IMG/VR virus record: IMGVR_UViG_3300042307_001176
Location: 62,001 to 126,000 of that record
Strand: one strand, 5' to 3'
DNA: 64,000 nt
From: a virus
Positions 1 through 8,684 of the stretch are shown in pieces. Numbering within the stretch: the stretch's first letter is position 1; each line of letters opens with the position of its first letter. The position numbers were made by a program, and so were the translations under genes. The notes beneath the pieces were generated by a model, which saw nothing but the letters and a program-made list of their open reading frames with translations, was not told the origin of the DNA and made no database searches.

Positions 1-63
1 TCAGGACTAAAAGATCTTAAAGATATCTTATCTGAAATCCAGGATTCTTCAAATGGTAAATAA
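1..63 (+). CDS. C-terminal end of a gene cut by the window edge
   Basis: Frame +1 is open from the first base and ends with TAA at 61-63, encoding about 20 residues (SGLKDLKDILSEIQDSSNGK). The start lies outside the window. It faces the minus-strand gene ending at 187; the 120 bases between hold no convincing gene or terminator. Function cannot be judged from this fragment. Confidence 0.5.
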   Translation, partial: SGLKDLKDILSEIQDSSNGK

Positions 64-186
64 TTATTCATATTTTATATATTAGAAGAAACACAATGGA
101 ATAATAATACGTGATTGTAATATTAGAATTTATCTGTATACCTAATAAATAAGACAGCAATTTAAAAGGATTAAAATAATATTTAG

Positions 187-741
187 CTACCCTTTTTCGT
201 GCCTTTTCTTTGCAGCTACTGCATCTAAATACTCTAATAAGGTCATTTCATTAGAATCGTCAATAACGACAAAATTAGTAACTCCTAAATCACAATTAGA
301 ATCGGTAGTTTTATCAATAATAGATGCACCTAAGATGTATTCTATTTCTTGCTTCATGCTATTTCTAGTAGAAGTCTCGTTAAACTCAAATTCATATTTT
401 TCTAATACACCAGTGACTCTTTCTCTAAGTAAATGAGCTTCCACTGAAGATGGCAGAAGATTGTTTATGACATTAGAGTTGTATAGGTATTTTGCTAATT
501 CTTTATTTGGAATCATTCTCATCATTACTACCGGTGAAAATGTTTCTTCGTCTATCCACGTATCAAATTCAATATCTTCAATTTTGTCTTTGTGTTGTTC
601 AAGATAATCTTCTATTACTTCTATACATCCTTCTGGATCGTGTTTTAAATCCTCTAATGTGAATACGAAGAATTTATTTATTGTTGCGGGTTTATTTAAA
701 AGCGATTCTATCTTATTAAATATCAGTTTCTTTACTTCCAT
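187..741 (-). CDS. Hypothetical acidic protein, 184 aa
   Basis: I do not recognise this family. The protein begins MEVKKLIFNKIESLL, is acidic, has no signal peptide or membrane segment, and has predicted helices around residues 100-135. Its start overlaps the end of the upstream glycosyltransferase gene by 26 bases, so the two are probably co-transcribed with the gene at 1526-2410. Confidence 0.7.
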   Translation of the reverse strand: MEVKKLIFNKIESLLNKPATINKFFVFTLEDLKHDPEGCIEVIEDYLEQHKDKIEDIEFDTWIDEETFSPVVMMRMIPNKELAKYLYNSNVINNLLPSSVEAHLLRERVTGVLEKYEFEFNETSTRNSMKQEIEYILGASIIDKTTDSNCDLGVTNFVVIDDSNEMTLLEYLDAVAAKKRHEKG

Positions 742-1525
742 CTTTTATTTTATATTTTTCTTCTAGTGGTAAAAGTATTCTCCAGTTCTTTGGCAGGAAT
801 TCATTTTTTTCTGGATCTATATGTACAAACTCTCTCCATTCTCCAAAAAGATCTTTGCCATTTTTTATTTTGTCAAATATATAATTCTCGTCTTTGTAAT
901 AATCGGTATTATATTCTTGATGTGAAAAATCATTTAGCTTTGCTGATATCCTAGAAGGACCTCCAAAATAAGTAAAATGCCATCCGCCCTTTTCCCACCA
1001 TTGACAATCGAAAGTTAATCTACATCCTTCTATACTCCTAGATTTAAGATTTCCCCAGTTTATAACCTTAGGGTGATACCATTTATCCTTTTGCTTATTT
1101 GAAAGAGAACCGAAGTAGTTATCCATTTCTAATTTAAAAATGCCATTAAGATTGTATTCTTTTTTGATGTGTGATATTATTTCAGGATTAGGAATTTCAT
1201 CTAGGTCTGTGATAATAACTACTGAATTATCATTAAGACACATTGAATGAAGAAATGGTAATGAAGAATTTCTTTGATATTTTTCTCTGCTCCACGCATC
1301 AGTAAGATTATCAGGAATATAGACTTTTATGTGTGCTACTTTGTCCCACCACTTTTCAAATCTCCATTTGTTTTCTTCGAGTATAAAAGGCTTAAAATCT
1401 CCCTTAAATGTTTTGTTTGCCTCAACTATAATAAACTTGTCTACTACATCGTAAAGCTCCATAAACCTTAGCTCAAGAATCTCTAGTTCATTATAAAAAG
1501 TAAAACAATCTACTACAGTCTTCAT
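716..1525 (-). CDS. Glycosyltransferase family 17-like protein
   Basis: The 269-residue protein opens with VDCFTFYNELEILELR and continues through a VDKFIIVEANKTF motif, the pattern of GT17 enzymes (beta-1,4-N-acetylglucosaminyltransferase type). An acidic metal/nucleotide-sugar motif TDLDEIP lies near residue 107. It is complete for a short GT17 domain and has no membrane anchor, so it should act in the cytoplasm. In a phage it could modify virion protein, modified DNA bases or host glycans; the sequence does not decide. It directly follows the capsid-like gene at 1526-2410 with no gap, suggesting one operon. Confidence 0.8.
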   Translation of the reverse strand: MKTVVDCFTFYNELEILELRFMELYDVVDKFIIVEANKTFKGDFKPFILEENKWRFEKWWDKVAHIKVYIPDNLTDAWSREKYQRNSSLPFLHSMCLNDNSVVIITDLDEIPNPEIISHIKKEYNLNGIFKLEMDNYFGSLSNKQKDKWYHPKVINWGNLKSRSIEGCRLTFDCQWWEKGGWHFTYFGGPSRISAKLNDFSHQEYNTDYYKDENYIFDKIKNGKDLFGEWREFVHIDPEKNEFLPKNWRILLPLEEKYKIKDGSKETDI

Positions 1526-2410
1526 TTATATAGATATAATTTTTTCCCATAGAGGTTTCTTAGTAAAAGAAACCTCAAATTTTATAAAATTCTTTTCCGA
1601 ATTTTCTGTGTGTACAAAAGACAATCTTTCATGAAGTGATTTCGATTTAATCATTCTATTATCTTCTATCATAGCAGTTTCTATAACCTCTCTAGCTCCT
1701 TTATTTTCTATAATATAAACACCAGGCTCATTCTCTTGCGTTTTTCTTCCTATTATTATAGTGTTATCAGTGAATCTTTGGAATGGGTTAATAAATACTT
1801 CCATATTTTCTCCTATACTTCCTATAGATCTGATTTCATCTGATGTCTTGTTGTATACATTATTTTCTAAATAAACAAAAGATGGATGTGTCTGTATTAA
1901 TGAGCCAACTGACCCATTACATATAATAAAATTTGCAGGTCCTCTTCTGCTTCTAGCACCGATTAGATTTGATTTAGTTATAATACTTGAAATTAATAAT
2001 TTTGAACCATCTATTCCACCATTCATTAAATATGATTTATATCTAATTTTTGGGAATATTTTCTTAATTGTTTTTTTCCATGGATTCATAATTTCTTCTG
2101 CAGATTCTTCTCCTAAAATATTATAGATATCTAATAGCCTCTTCTGTCTTTGTATTAGTGATTCTGATTCTAATACGGATCTTACAATTTCATCCCCATC
2201 TACAGCATGAAATACTTTTAAATCTGCTATTGTGTCCTCGTTAATTTTACACCTTACTTGGTATGTCTCTAATTGAATATGCTTAGTTTTCGTGGTTAAT
2301 TTTAAATGAGGATAATCCGGATTATCTGGGTGTGAGGTAAAATCTAAATATGTAATAATATTATGACCAGATGTTGTTTCTGAATGTTTTGCTGTGTCTA
2401 AAAATTTCAT
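1526..2410 (-). CDS. Possible capsid-fold protein (T4 gp23/gp24-like C-terminal half)
   Basis: The 294-residue protein has a central segment ARSRRGPANFIICNGSV followed by a region with EVFINPFQRFTDNTIIIGRK and PGVYIIENKG. This spacing recalls the C-terminal half of T4-type major capsid or vertex proteins: an arginine-rich RGxxNF strand, a 'VGYKG' strand, then a 'DAGIxYCPY' strand. The identification is by pattern only. It could be a vertex protein, a decoy paralogue or another virion protein. It heads the minus-strand operon running to 187. Confidence 0.4.
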   Translation of the reverse strand: MKFLDTAKHSETTSGHNIITYLDFTSHPDNPDYPHLKLTTKTKHIQLETYQVRCKINEDTIADLKVFHAVDGDEIVRSVLESESLIQRQKRLLDIYNILGEESAEEIMNPWKKTIKKIFPKIRYKSYLMNGGIDGSKLLISSIITKSNLIGARSRRGPANFIICNGSVGSLIQTHPSFVYLENNVYNKTSDEIRSIGSIGENMEVFINPFQRFTDNTIIIGRKTQENEPGVYIIENKGAREVIETAMIEDNRMIKSKSLHERLSFVHTENSEKNFIKFEVSFTKKPLWEKIISI

Positions 2411-2564
2411 ATTATATTTATTATTTATATCTTACTCAGATTTATGCCCGATTGTTTCGTTTTTTTGTGAATGTTTATAATAAAACCACAAATTATTTTG
2501 TAATATTAAAAAATTATTATTGGTTAAAAATGATTTAATATATACATTATTAAAAAATAAAATT

Positions 2565-2771
2565 ATGAATCATAATTACAATGAATATTTAGAAAGTATT
2601 AAGAAAAAACTTGATGCTATGAATAAAGCAGCAGGAGTAGATCCGGAAGCTAGCAAAGAGTTCCAAAAGCATATGCAACAATCAGAAATGCCTTCAAATG
2701 ATATCTTTGATATGCTTGGAAATGGAGCTAAAATGTGGATGGAAAAAAATCAAAATCAAAATCCTATGTAA
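2565..2771 (+). CDS. Small hypothetical protein, 68 aa
   Basis: I chose the ATG at 2565 (MNHNYNEYLESIKKKL) because it has the usual AT-rich start context; the frame also opens upstream at a TTG at 2520, with poorer context. The protein is helical and charged, with a Met/Gln/Asn-rich tail. It lies 47 bases upstream of the sigma-factor gene on the same strand and may share its transcript. Function unknown. Confidence 0.6.
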   Translation: MNHNYNEYLESIKKKLDAMNKAAGVDPEASKEFQKHMQQSEMPSNDIFDMLGNGAKMWMEKNQNQNPM

Positions 2772-2818
2772 CTAAATGGGTTTCTAACAATAAGATTAGG
2801 AACTTTAAAACATAATTG

Positions 2819-3694
2819 ATGAGGGAATTTAAGATTATCAATAGGATTACAAATACTACCGATAATATATCTAGATATTTTGCCGAAATAAGTAAGTACG
2901 AAATATTAACCCCAGAAAAAGAAGCAGAATTAGCAGTTAAATCAAAAAATGGAGATACTAAAGCTAAAGATCTTATATTAAAATCCAATTTAAGATTTGT
3001 CGTATCAGTTGCTAAAGCTTATTCTTCACCACAAAACCCTTTAGAGGACCTAATATCAGAAGGTAATAAAGGTCTAGTAGAAGCTATAGAAACATTTGAT
3101 CCTTCTACAGGTTTTAAATTTATTAGTTATGCTGTATGGCACATCCGAAAGAATATATTTCTGTATATGCAAAATAGTTCAAGATCAGTTAGAATACCGA
3201 CTAATGTAACACAGCAATTAAGGAAATATCAATCATTAGAGGAGAGCTTTATTTCTTATAACGGAAGAGAACCTTCAGTAGATGAGATGTTATTATTAAT
3301 AGAAGAAAACACAGATATCAAATTATCAGAATCAGCTATTGAGGCTATTAAAAATACACCGAGATCAATTCCTTTAGAAAGCAGTACAAATCCTAGCGAT
3401 GATGAATCGTTCAGTCCTATCAATTGGATAGAATCTGAAAATAGCACTGATAGTAATATAATAAGCGAGGATTTAAAAAAATCTATAGCAAGTATTCTTT
3501 CAGAGCTTAAACCAATGGAAAGGGAAATTACTATACTTAAATATGGACTAGGAGAAAATAAAGAACCACAAACATTTGGACAAATTGGTGAATCGTTTGA
3601 AAGAAGCCCAGAATGGGCTAGAGGCGTATCTAATATGGCTGAAAGAAGAATAAGGGCTATTATTAATCGAAGAAATTTAAAAGGAAGTATTTAG
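2819..3694 (+). CDS. Phage-encoded sigma-70 family factor (RpoD-like)
   Basis: The 291-residue protein starts MREFKIINRIT, close to the N-terminus usual in Bacteroidota RpoD (MRQLKITKSIT), which supports the ATG at 2819. Region 1.2 (ISRYFAEISKYEILTPEKE), region 2 (LKSNLRFVVSVAKAY, DLISEGNKGLVEAIETFD, GFKFISYAVWHIRKNI), region 3 (RIPTNVTQQLRKY) and a region 4 helix-turn-helix (ILKYGLGENKEPQTFGQIGE) are all visible. It should direct host RNA polymerase to a subset of phage promoters. It could be a late factor replacing T4 gp55, but the sequence does not show which promoters it uses. Confidence 0.93.
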   Translation: MREFKIINRITNTTDNISRYFAEISKYEILTPEKEAELAVKSKNGDTKAKDLILKSNLRFVVSVAKAYSSPQNPLEDLISEGNKGLVEAIETFDPSTGFKFISYAVWHIRKNIFLYMQNSSRSVRIPTNVTQQLRKYQSLEESFISYNGREPSVDEMLLLIEENTDIKLSESAIEAIKNTPRSIPLESSTNPSDDESFSPINWIESENSTDSNIISEDLKKSIASILSELKPMEREITILKYGLGENKEPQTFGQIGESFERSPEWARGVSNMAERRIRAIINRRNLKGSI

Positions 3695-4005
3695 ACAAGA
3701 TCTAATACTTCTATTTTAAATGGCATTTTAGTTCCATATCTATAAATACAAAACTTTTCAAATTCTTCATCAGTCATATTATCTGTACTGAATTCCATTT
3801 TACCCCATTCTAATTCTTCAGATCCTTCTTTAGTGTACTTATCAAATATTTCTTTTGATATGATAATCTCAGATTCTAGTGAATGATTTAATTGAGCTTT
3901 TATTTTATTTGCTCTTTCTTTAGAAGCTGTTATTGATTCTATCCATTCTTTCTTTCCTCCGGAATCTAGCGATGAACCTCTAATAAGATAAACTTTTTTA
4001 CTCAT
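3691..4005 (-). CDS. Hypothetical protein, 104 aa
   Basis: The product begins MSKKVYLIRGSSLDSGGKKEW and is mixed alpha/beta without recognisable motifs. Its stop overlaps the tail of the convergent sigma-factor gene by 4 bases. Its ATG overlaps the stop of the small gene at 4002-4178 (ATGA), so the two are translationally coupled. Function unknown. Confidence 0.7.
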   Translation of the reverse strand: MSKKVYLIRGSSLDSGGKKEWIESITASKERANKIKAQLNHSLESEIIISKEIFDKYTKEGSEELEWGKMEFSTDNMTDEEFEKFCIYRYGTKMPFKIEVLDLV

Positions 4006-4178
4006 TTTTTTCTTCTTGATTTAATACGTGATTCCATTATTAAAATCTCTATCTCTTCTAATCTTAATCTTTCCGCCCAAGATAATTGTTTTCTTCCGTT
4101 TATAAAAAACCACCCGAATGTTTTATTAAACAGGAATATTATTTTTCTAATCCTAAATTTTATATAATATGATTTCAT
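4002..4178 (-). CDS. Small basic protein, 58 aa
   Basis: The frame starts at ATG 4178-4176 (MKSYYIKFRIRK) and ends at a TGA overlapping the next start. The product is strongly basic, with an aromatic/hydrophobic middle (FGWFFINGRKQLSWAERL) and a C-terminal RIKSRRKK. The ATGA overlap and typical start context support it as real. Function unknown; RNA or DNA binding is possible from the charge. Confidence 0.6.
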   Translation of the reverse strand: MKSYYIKFRIRKIIFLFNKTFGWFFINGRKQLSWAERLRLEEIEILIMESRIKSRRKK

Positions 4179-4242
4179 ATTGTTACTGCTAAATTAAAAA
4201 TTAATATACTATAATAAATAAAAAGTTTTAAACAATCATTGG

Positions 4243-4842
4243 TTAATCCCACCAATGTCCCATTCCTGATCCATCGTACCAATTATCCCAAACCCCTTCC
4301 TTTCTCTGTTCAGGAGTCGTTTTATCTAATAGCATTATATAATGAGAGTGTTCTTGTCCGTGGAAAATAGTCCATAGCTCTTTCCATTCTTTATCCTCTA
4401 TTTCTTGAGAAAGATCCCTAATTATATTATTTGCTCCTTTTATTTCCTCTGGCTCATCGTCACAAAAAGTATAGTCATAGTTCATTTCACATCCTAGTTG
4501 AGACTCTGCAATTTCCATGTATTTGTCTTCTGTGATATTATTAAGAATTTCTATTGCTCTTTCTATCTTTGCAACTTTCTTTAATCTAGGCACATCAACT
4601 TCTCTACCTTTGATTATAGAATCTCTCAAAGGTTCTAAAGATTTTGAAAGGATCTTTAAATTATATGTGTGATCCCAAGGCCTAAAATTCCATATCACTT
4701 TCCAAAAGAAAATTATATTCTTTACTCCTTTAGGTATATCATATCTTAGGAAATACCAAGTTTTCCAATACCATCTTTCTCTTTTGGATATACGTTCTAA
4801 GCTTTCCCAAAAGCTATCTGCAAATTTTACTTTCATAATCAT
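4243..4842 (-). CDS. Hypothetical phage protein, 199 aa
   Basis: The protein is rich in Trp and Tyr and ends DNWYDGSGMGHWWD. It has an N-terminal KFADSFWESLERISKRERWYWKTWYFLRYDIP segment and a central helical region. No catalytic motif or membrane segment is convincing. It is divergent from the lysozyme gene at 4901, with 58 bases of shared promoter region. Start could be ATG 4842 or ATG 4836. Confidence 0.65.
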   Translation of the reverse strand: MIMKVKFADSFWESLERISKRERWYWKTWYFLRYDIPKGVKNIIFFWKVIWNFRPWDHTYNLKILSKSLEPLRDSIIKGREVDVPRLKKVAKIERAIEILNNITEDKYMEIAESQLGCEMNYDYTFCDDEPEEIKGANNIIRDLSQEIEDKEWKELWTIFHGQEHSHYIMLLDKTTPEQRKEGVWDNWYDGSGMGHWWD

Positions 4843-4900
4843 TATACATATAAATCATTTAATGTTTTCAAAATAGGATATATATTAAATATTAATCAAC

Positions 4901-5761
4901 ATGAAGCATTTAAAATCTATAGAAGAATTCAAAGCAGTTAATGAACAGCTTTTTGGAAATTTTGGAAAAAGATTATCCGATGCAATATTCGGAGATCCTA
5001 ACGATACTACAAAAACGAGCGAATCACCAATATCTGGATCAATAACTAATATTCCAGTATCTGGAGATAAAGCTAAGAACGTTCAAGCTCTTATGGATGC
5101 AATGAAAAGACATGGAATAACTAACCCATATACTCAAAGAGCAATTCTTGGATGTGTAGGAAAAGAGTCAGGGTTTATTCCGCAAGACGAAACAAGTTAT
5201 AGAAACACTTCTAATGATAGAATACGTAAAATATTTGGCAAAAGAATTACTGTTAGTGATGCTGAGCTTGATACAATAAAAAAAGATGATGTTAGATTCT
5301 ATGATATGGTTTACGGAAAAGAAGCAGCAAAATCTTTCGGTTGGGATACGGGTAATACAGCACCTGGCGACGGTTACAAATATAGGGGTCGAGGATTTAA
5401 CGGTATAACTTTTAAAAGTATTTACCAAAAATATCAAGATATATTGAATAAAGACGGTAAATTAGGTAAATCTGTAGATATAGTGAATAATCCAGATCAA
5501 TTAAATGAAATTGATGTAGCAGCAGAAGCAGCAGTATTATTCTTTATTAATGGCGCAAAAAGTGATACAATGCAAAGAAAATATGGTACTAAAGATATCA
5601 ACACATTTGCTGATCAAAATACAGCTTTAAAAGGAATAGTTAATATTAATGCTGGATTAGGTAACGATGTTACTAGTACATATTTAGGAGGCTTACAAAA
5701 AGCTACAGATATAGCAAATCAATTTAATATTACTGCTACTGGAGCATCTAATATGGCTTAA
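4901..5761 (+). CDS. GH19-type lysozyme/chitinase-like protein with capsid-targeting-like leader
   Basis: Residues 1-16 (MKHLKSIEEFKAVNEQ) match the leader shared by many proteins here and resemble the T4 capsid-targeting sequence. The rest is a GH19 fold: a likely catalytic glutamate in GKESGF near residue 90, and the YRGRGFNGITF motif near residue 165 that corresponds to the substrate-binding strand of GH19 lysozymes. There is no signal peptide. A packaged lysozyme could help DNA entry, but it could also be the lysis endolysin. A TATATA-type promoter motif lies about 20 bases upstream of the start. Confidence 0.82.
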   Translation: MKHLKSIEEFKAVNEQLFGNFGKRLSDAIFGDPNDTTKTSESPISGSITNIPVSGDKAKNVQALMDAMKRHGITNPYTQRAILGCVGKESGFIPQDETSYRNTSNDRIRKIFGKRITVSDAELDTIKKDDVRFYDMVYGKEAAKSFGWDTGNTAPGDGYKYRGRGFNGITFKSIYQKYQDILNKDGKLGKSVDIVNNPDQLNEIDVAAEAAVLFFINGAKSDTMQRKYGTKDINTFADQNTALKGIVNINAGLGNDVTSTYLGGLQKATDIANQFNITATGASNMA

Positions 5762-5788
5762 TTTCTAACGATTTAGATAAATACGCTA

Positions 5789-6130
5789 TTATTTTTTAAA
5801 CTTATTTGGATACATGATTCTTAGAGGGTGTCCATGAGGAATATCTTTCACCCTAATTCCTGCTACTTTTTCCTCTGGACATGTGTCTTCTTGTCTAACC
5901 ATTCGGTTATTCATCCACGTTTCAATTTTAATAAAGTTGTTTCTACAAGCCCAAGTTTCTATTGATCTGTTCCATGAAGATCCCACGCCGAATGGAAACA
6001 TAACATTGGAATTGTTTACCACATCCATTATTTGACTTCCTTGGAGTTCGATTTTAATCTCTCCAAAGTTTCTGTGTTTAATAATCATTGTTCTTTGATT
6101 AAAATTCTCGTATAATTCTATATGTTCCAT
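5789..6130 (-). CDS. Hypothetical protein with capsid-targeting-like leader
   Basis: I chose ATG 6130-6128 (MEHIELYENFNQ) because it overlaps the stop of the upstream gene by one base (TAATG) and restores the leader motif; an in-frame GTG lies two codons upstream. The 113-residue product is otherwise unrecognised, with two Cys and conserved-looking PHGHPLRIMYPNKF at the C-terminus. It is third in a minus-strand run of three leader-bearing genes (7436 to 5789). Confidence 0.7.
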   Translation of the reverse strand: MEHIELYENFNQRTMIIKHRNFGEIKIELQGSQIMDVVNNSNVMFPFGVGSSWNRSIETWACRNNFIKIETWMNNRMVRQEDTCPEEKVAGIRVKDIPHGHPLRIMYPNKFKK

Positions 6131-6702
6131 TACCACGGGTTACTTGATTTAATTCCTAAAAGCTTTCTGTATCTTGCCACGTTGCAAGACCAGTATTTAG
6201 CACTCCATTTAGGCCCTGGATTATCACATCTCATTCTTTTCTGAAATGATCTTGCTTTTTTAGGATCGCTGTTGTTAACTCTCATACCTGGTTGACCAAA
6301 TCCCACTTTAACAACATTGCCTTTTTCATTTTTGGTGTATACACCAAATTTCCTAGGTCCCGAAGGTGTTCTGAATGGCCGATTGAGATCTACTTTTCTA
6401 CCTCTATACTCTGCCTCGTGTAGCTCTTCTACATCTTCAAAAGGTATGTCAAGAAGAACCTCTCTTCCTTCATATATTCCCTTTTTGCCAGCGTCTGTTC
6501 CGACCAACCAAATTTCATCTTCGGTTAGACCAATTTTTCCTGAATAATATAAATCTCTTGATTCGTTGACTAGATCTAACCAACTTTCCGATTCTAATCT
6601 AAAAACGCTCTCTAATATACCTATACCTTCATTTAGATGGTATGATAAATTTTCAGATAATGTATAGTTTTTAAAGCCGTTAAAATCGCTTATATGCTTC
6701 AT
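6130..6702 (-). CDS. T4-like virion-associated protein with capsid-targeting-like leader and YWSC domain
   Basis: Residues 1-24 (MKHISDFNGFKNYTLSENLS) match the neighbouring phosphatase leader almost exactly, so one leader was copied from the other. The C-terminal 80 residues (KFGVYTKNEKGNVVKVGFGQ ... YWSCNVARY) form a domain I associate with T4-like and marine myoviruses, of unknown function. Contains (L/I)xE sites (LSE, LNE) after the leader that would suit a gp21-type prohead protease. Confidence 0.72.
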   Translation of the reverse strand: MKHISDFNGFKNYTLSENLSYHLNEGIGILESVFRLESESWLDLVNESRDLYYSGKIGLTEDEIWLVGTDAGKKGIYEGREVLLDIPFEDVEELHEAEYRGRKVDLNRPFRTPSGPRKFGVYTKNEKGNVVKVGFGQPGMRVNNSDPKKARSFQKRMRCDNPGPKWSAKYWSCNVARYRKLLGIKSSNPW

Positions 6703-6710
6703 TATATTTT

Positions 6711-7436
6711 TTATTTAATCAGATTATTTTGTGATATAATATCAGCAATCATTCTTGATATTTTAGTATCTGATGGATAATGTATCCCTGTTACCTCTCT
6801 GCTATTTGCAATTTTTTCACCTAATTTTTTTAAATCTTCTGAAATTTCTGGATGTTTCTTTGAATAATGATCAGCCATTACAAAACCAGTAAGTGCGTGA
6901 CCACTGGGATATGCTGCTGTCATAGCATCAGTACGCATAAGTGGATAAAGGGATAAATTATAAGCTTTAGCAAGTTGATATGGTCTTGGACGATTTATAA
7001 CATTCTTAAGAAAATTTAGTATCACGTCAGTTTGATTATCTACCATGAAATATTCTTCCATAGTTTCATTGTATCCTTTAGATTGTAAAAGATCTATAAA
7101 CAAGTTAGGAAGATTATTTTGATCGTCTGCATATCTAGCAAAAGTTAGATCATCTCCAGTTGCCTTGCTAGTTTTTTCTATTAAAATAGAGAGATCTTCT
7201 TTTGTCGTTTCACTACTGTTAAGTGGCGCTTCTTCTATGATTTTTTTAATAAGCCCCTCTTTTTGAAACCATTCTTTTATTGAATCATTATTATCCTCTA
7301 TGATTTCTTTAAATTCTATAGGTGAATTTCCATATACTATTTCATCTAAATTATCTGACATATCATTAATATAATATGACGTTTTTTCGGATAGTGAAAT
7401 GTTTTTAAATGCGTTAAAATCGCTTATATGCTTCAT
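6711..7436 (-). CDS. PAP2 / class A acid phosphatase with capsid-targeting-like leader
   Basis: The three PAP2 signature motifs are present: KNVINRPRP (KxxxxxxRP), YPSGHA (PSGH) and SREVTGIHYPSD (SRxxxxxHxxxD). Together these build the vanadium-haloperoxidase-like active site. The family hydrolyses phosphate monoesters or lipid pyrophosphates, usually in the periplasm. No signal peptide is visible; instead the N-terminus is the packaged-protein leader MKHISDFNAFKNISLSE. I infer delivery with the virion DNA. Starts 9 bases from the next gene of the same operon. Confidence 0.85.
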   Translation of the reverse strand: MKHISDFNAFKNISLSEKTSYYINDMSDNLDEIVYGNSPIEFKEIIEDNNDSIKEWFQKEGLIKKIIEEAPLNSSETTKEDLSILIEKTSKATGDDLTFARYADDQNNLPNLFIDLLQSKGYNETMEEYFMVDNQTDVILNFLKNVINRPRPYQLAKAYNLSLYPLMRTDAMTAAYPSGHALTGFVMADHYSKKHPEISEDLKKLGEKIANSREVTGIHYPSDTKISRMIADIISQNNLIK

Positions 7437-7467
7437 ACAAAGTATATATCTAAAATCTATTTTTAGA

Positions 7468-7890
7468 TTATTCCTCTTCGTCTAGATCTTCCTCCACGTC
7501 TAAATCTCCTCTAAGATACATTACATAAAGGTCGTTAGTGTTTTGAAGTGTGGTAGTATCTTTATTGTTAATTACCCAATATGAAATTCCTTCTTCGTTT
7601 TCCGAAAGAGATATTTTATGTGACAATATCCATTCTGCAAAATCAATAGCATGTTTTCTTTTCTTAATCGTCTCTTGTACTACTTGATGTGTTTTTTTAG
7701 CTTCAAGATTAAGCTTCACTTTATTCCATTTTTGGTCAGGAATACTATCTAAAAACTCTTCTAACCTAATATCTAGGTTTCTAATTTCACTCCGGAATTC
7801 TTTATCGTTTATAGTTTTTGAATCCTGCCAAGCTTCCTTAGCATCTTTCCAAATTATCCAGAGCCTAAAGAAATCATAGATTCTTCTCAT
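7468..7890 (-). CDS. Hypothetical protein, 140 aa
   Basis: ATG 7890 is preferred (MRRIYDFFRLWIIW) because it overlaps the upstream stop as ATGA. The protein has a Trp-rich amphipathic N-terminus, a helical middle and a very acidic end (DVEEDLDEEE). It belongs to a three-gene overlapping unit (8622 to 7468). Not recognised. Confidence 0.65.
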   Translation of the reverse strand: MRRIYDFFRLWIIWKDAKEAWQDSKTINDKEFRSEIRNLDIRLEEFLDSIPDQKWNKVKLNLEAKKTHQVVQETIKKRKHAIDFAEWILSHKISLSENEEGISYWVINNKDTTTLQNTNDLYVMYLRGDLDVEEDLDEEE

Positions 7891-8162
7891 TTTATTTTTT
7901 CTAACCAATTAACAAAGTGCTGCTCAGGAGTTAGTTCGTCCCATTCATAGTCAGTAAAACCTTTCTTGCAGTATTCTCCAAAGTTGATCATATCAACAGC
8001 AGTAAATCCTGGTGTTCTTTTAAGCACATCCTCGACTCTTTCTGGTGTTGCATTTTCACCTTCTTTTTCGATTAATTTCCATTCCTGTTCAATAGCATCC
8101 GAGTCCATACTATTAAATTTCTCTGCTAACATTGCAGTTAGTTTCATTTCATTTAGATTCAT
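7887..8162 (-). CDS. Hypothetical acidic protein, 91 aa
   Basis: Small helical protein starting MNLNEMKLTAMLAEKF. Its start overlaps the end of the gene at 8149-8622 by 14 bases and its stop overlaps the next start, so it is a middle gene of a coupled operon. No known motif. Confidence 0.7.
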   Translation of the reverse strand: MNLNEMKLTAMLAEKFNSMDSDAIEQEWKLIEKEGENATPERVEDVLKRTPGFTAVDMINFGEYCKKGFTDYEWDELTPEQHFVNWLEKIK

Positions 8163-8622
8163 ATTCTTTTATTTGTTTTATATAAGGTGCATAAACTGAT
8201 GTTCTTACTGATCCTGATCCTTCGTAAGAATCTATAGGTATCCAACGAGTAACTATTGTTTCATCTTCTTTGCTTTCACAAGGAAATGCTATAACTGTGG
8301 TGTCTTTGATATCTTCTCCCTGACAAAATAACTCTTTCCACGTTGACACATCTAAATAATTTCTTAATGCACTCCATGGCTCCATATCCGTTTTTAACCA
8401 CATATTATCATCTGTCCTTATAGCATCTTCGATTTGTTTTTGTACTTCTTCAACCAACGCTCTTTTTTGATCAGCTGATAATCTTTTTCCAAAGTTCATA
8501 AGTAATTCAGTGGGATATGTTGCAGAAGCTATCGAGTATCTTCCGCAGAAATATCTTAAAGAAGACCAAGTGAGTGTCCATTCCCAATCACTTAAAGGCT
8601 GAATTTTCTTTTCTTTTTTCAT
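8149..8622 (-). CDS. Conserved phage hypothetical protein, 157 aa
   Basis: The N-terminal stretch DWEWTLTWSSLRYFCGRYSI resembles a family common in large phages, in which a Trp/Tyr-rich helix is followed by GR and a long helical region. I cannot name a function. First gene of the minus-strand unit 8622-7468; divergent from the GIY-YIG-like gene at 8685. Confidence 0.7.
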   Translation of the reverse strand: MKKEKKIQPLSDWEWTLTWSSLRYFCGRYSIASATYPTELLMNFGKRLSADQKRALVEEVQKQIEDAIRTDDNMWLKTDMEPWSALRNYLDVSTWKELFCQGEDIKDTTVIAFPCESKEDETIVTRWIPIDSYEGSGSVRTSVYAPYIKQIKEYESK

Positions 8623-8684
8623 GTCTGTTATATTTTAATTATGTGTTTAAGTTTCTTCGTATAAAAAGAAAAGATAAATATAAT

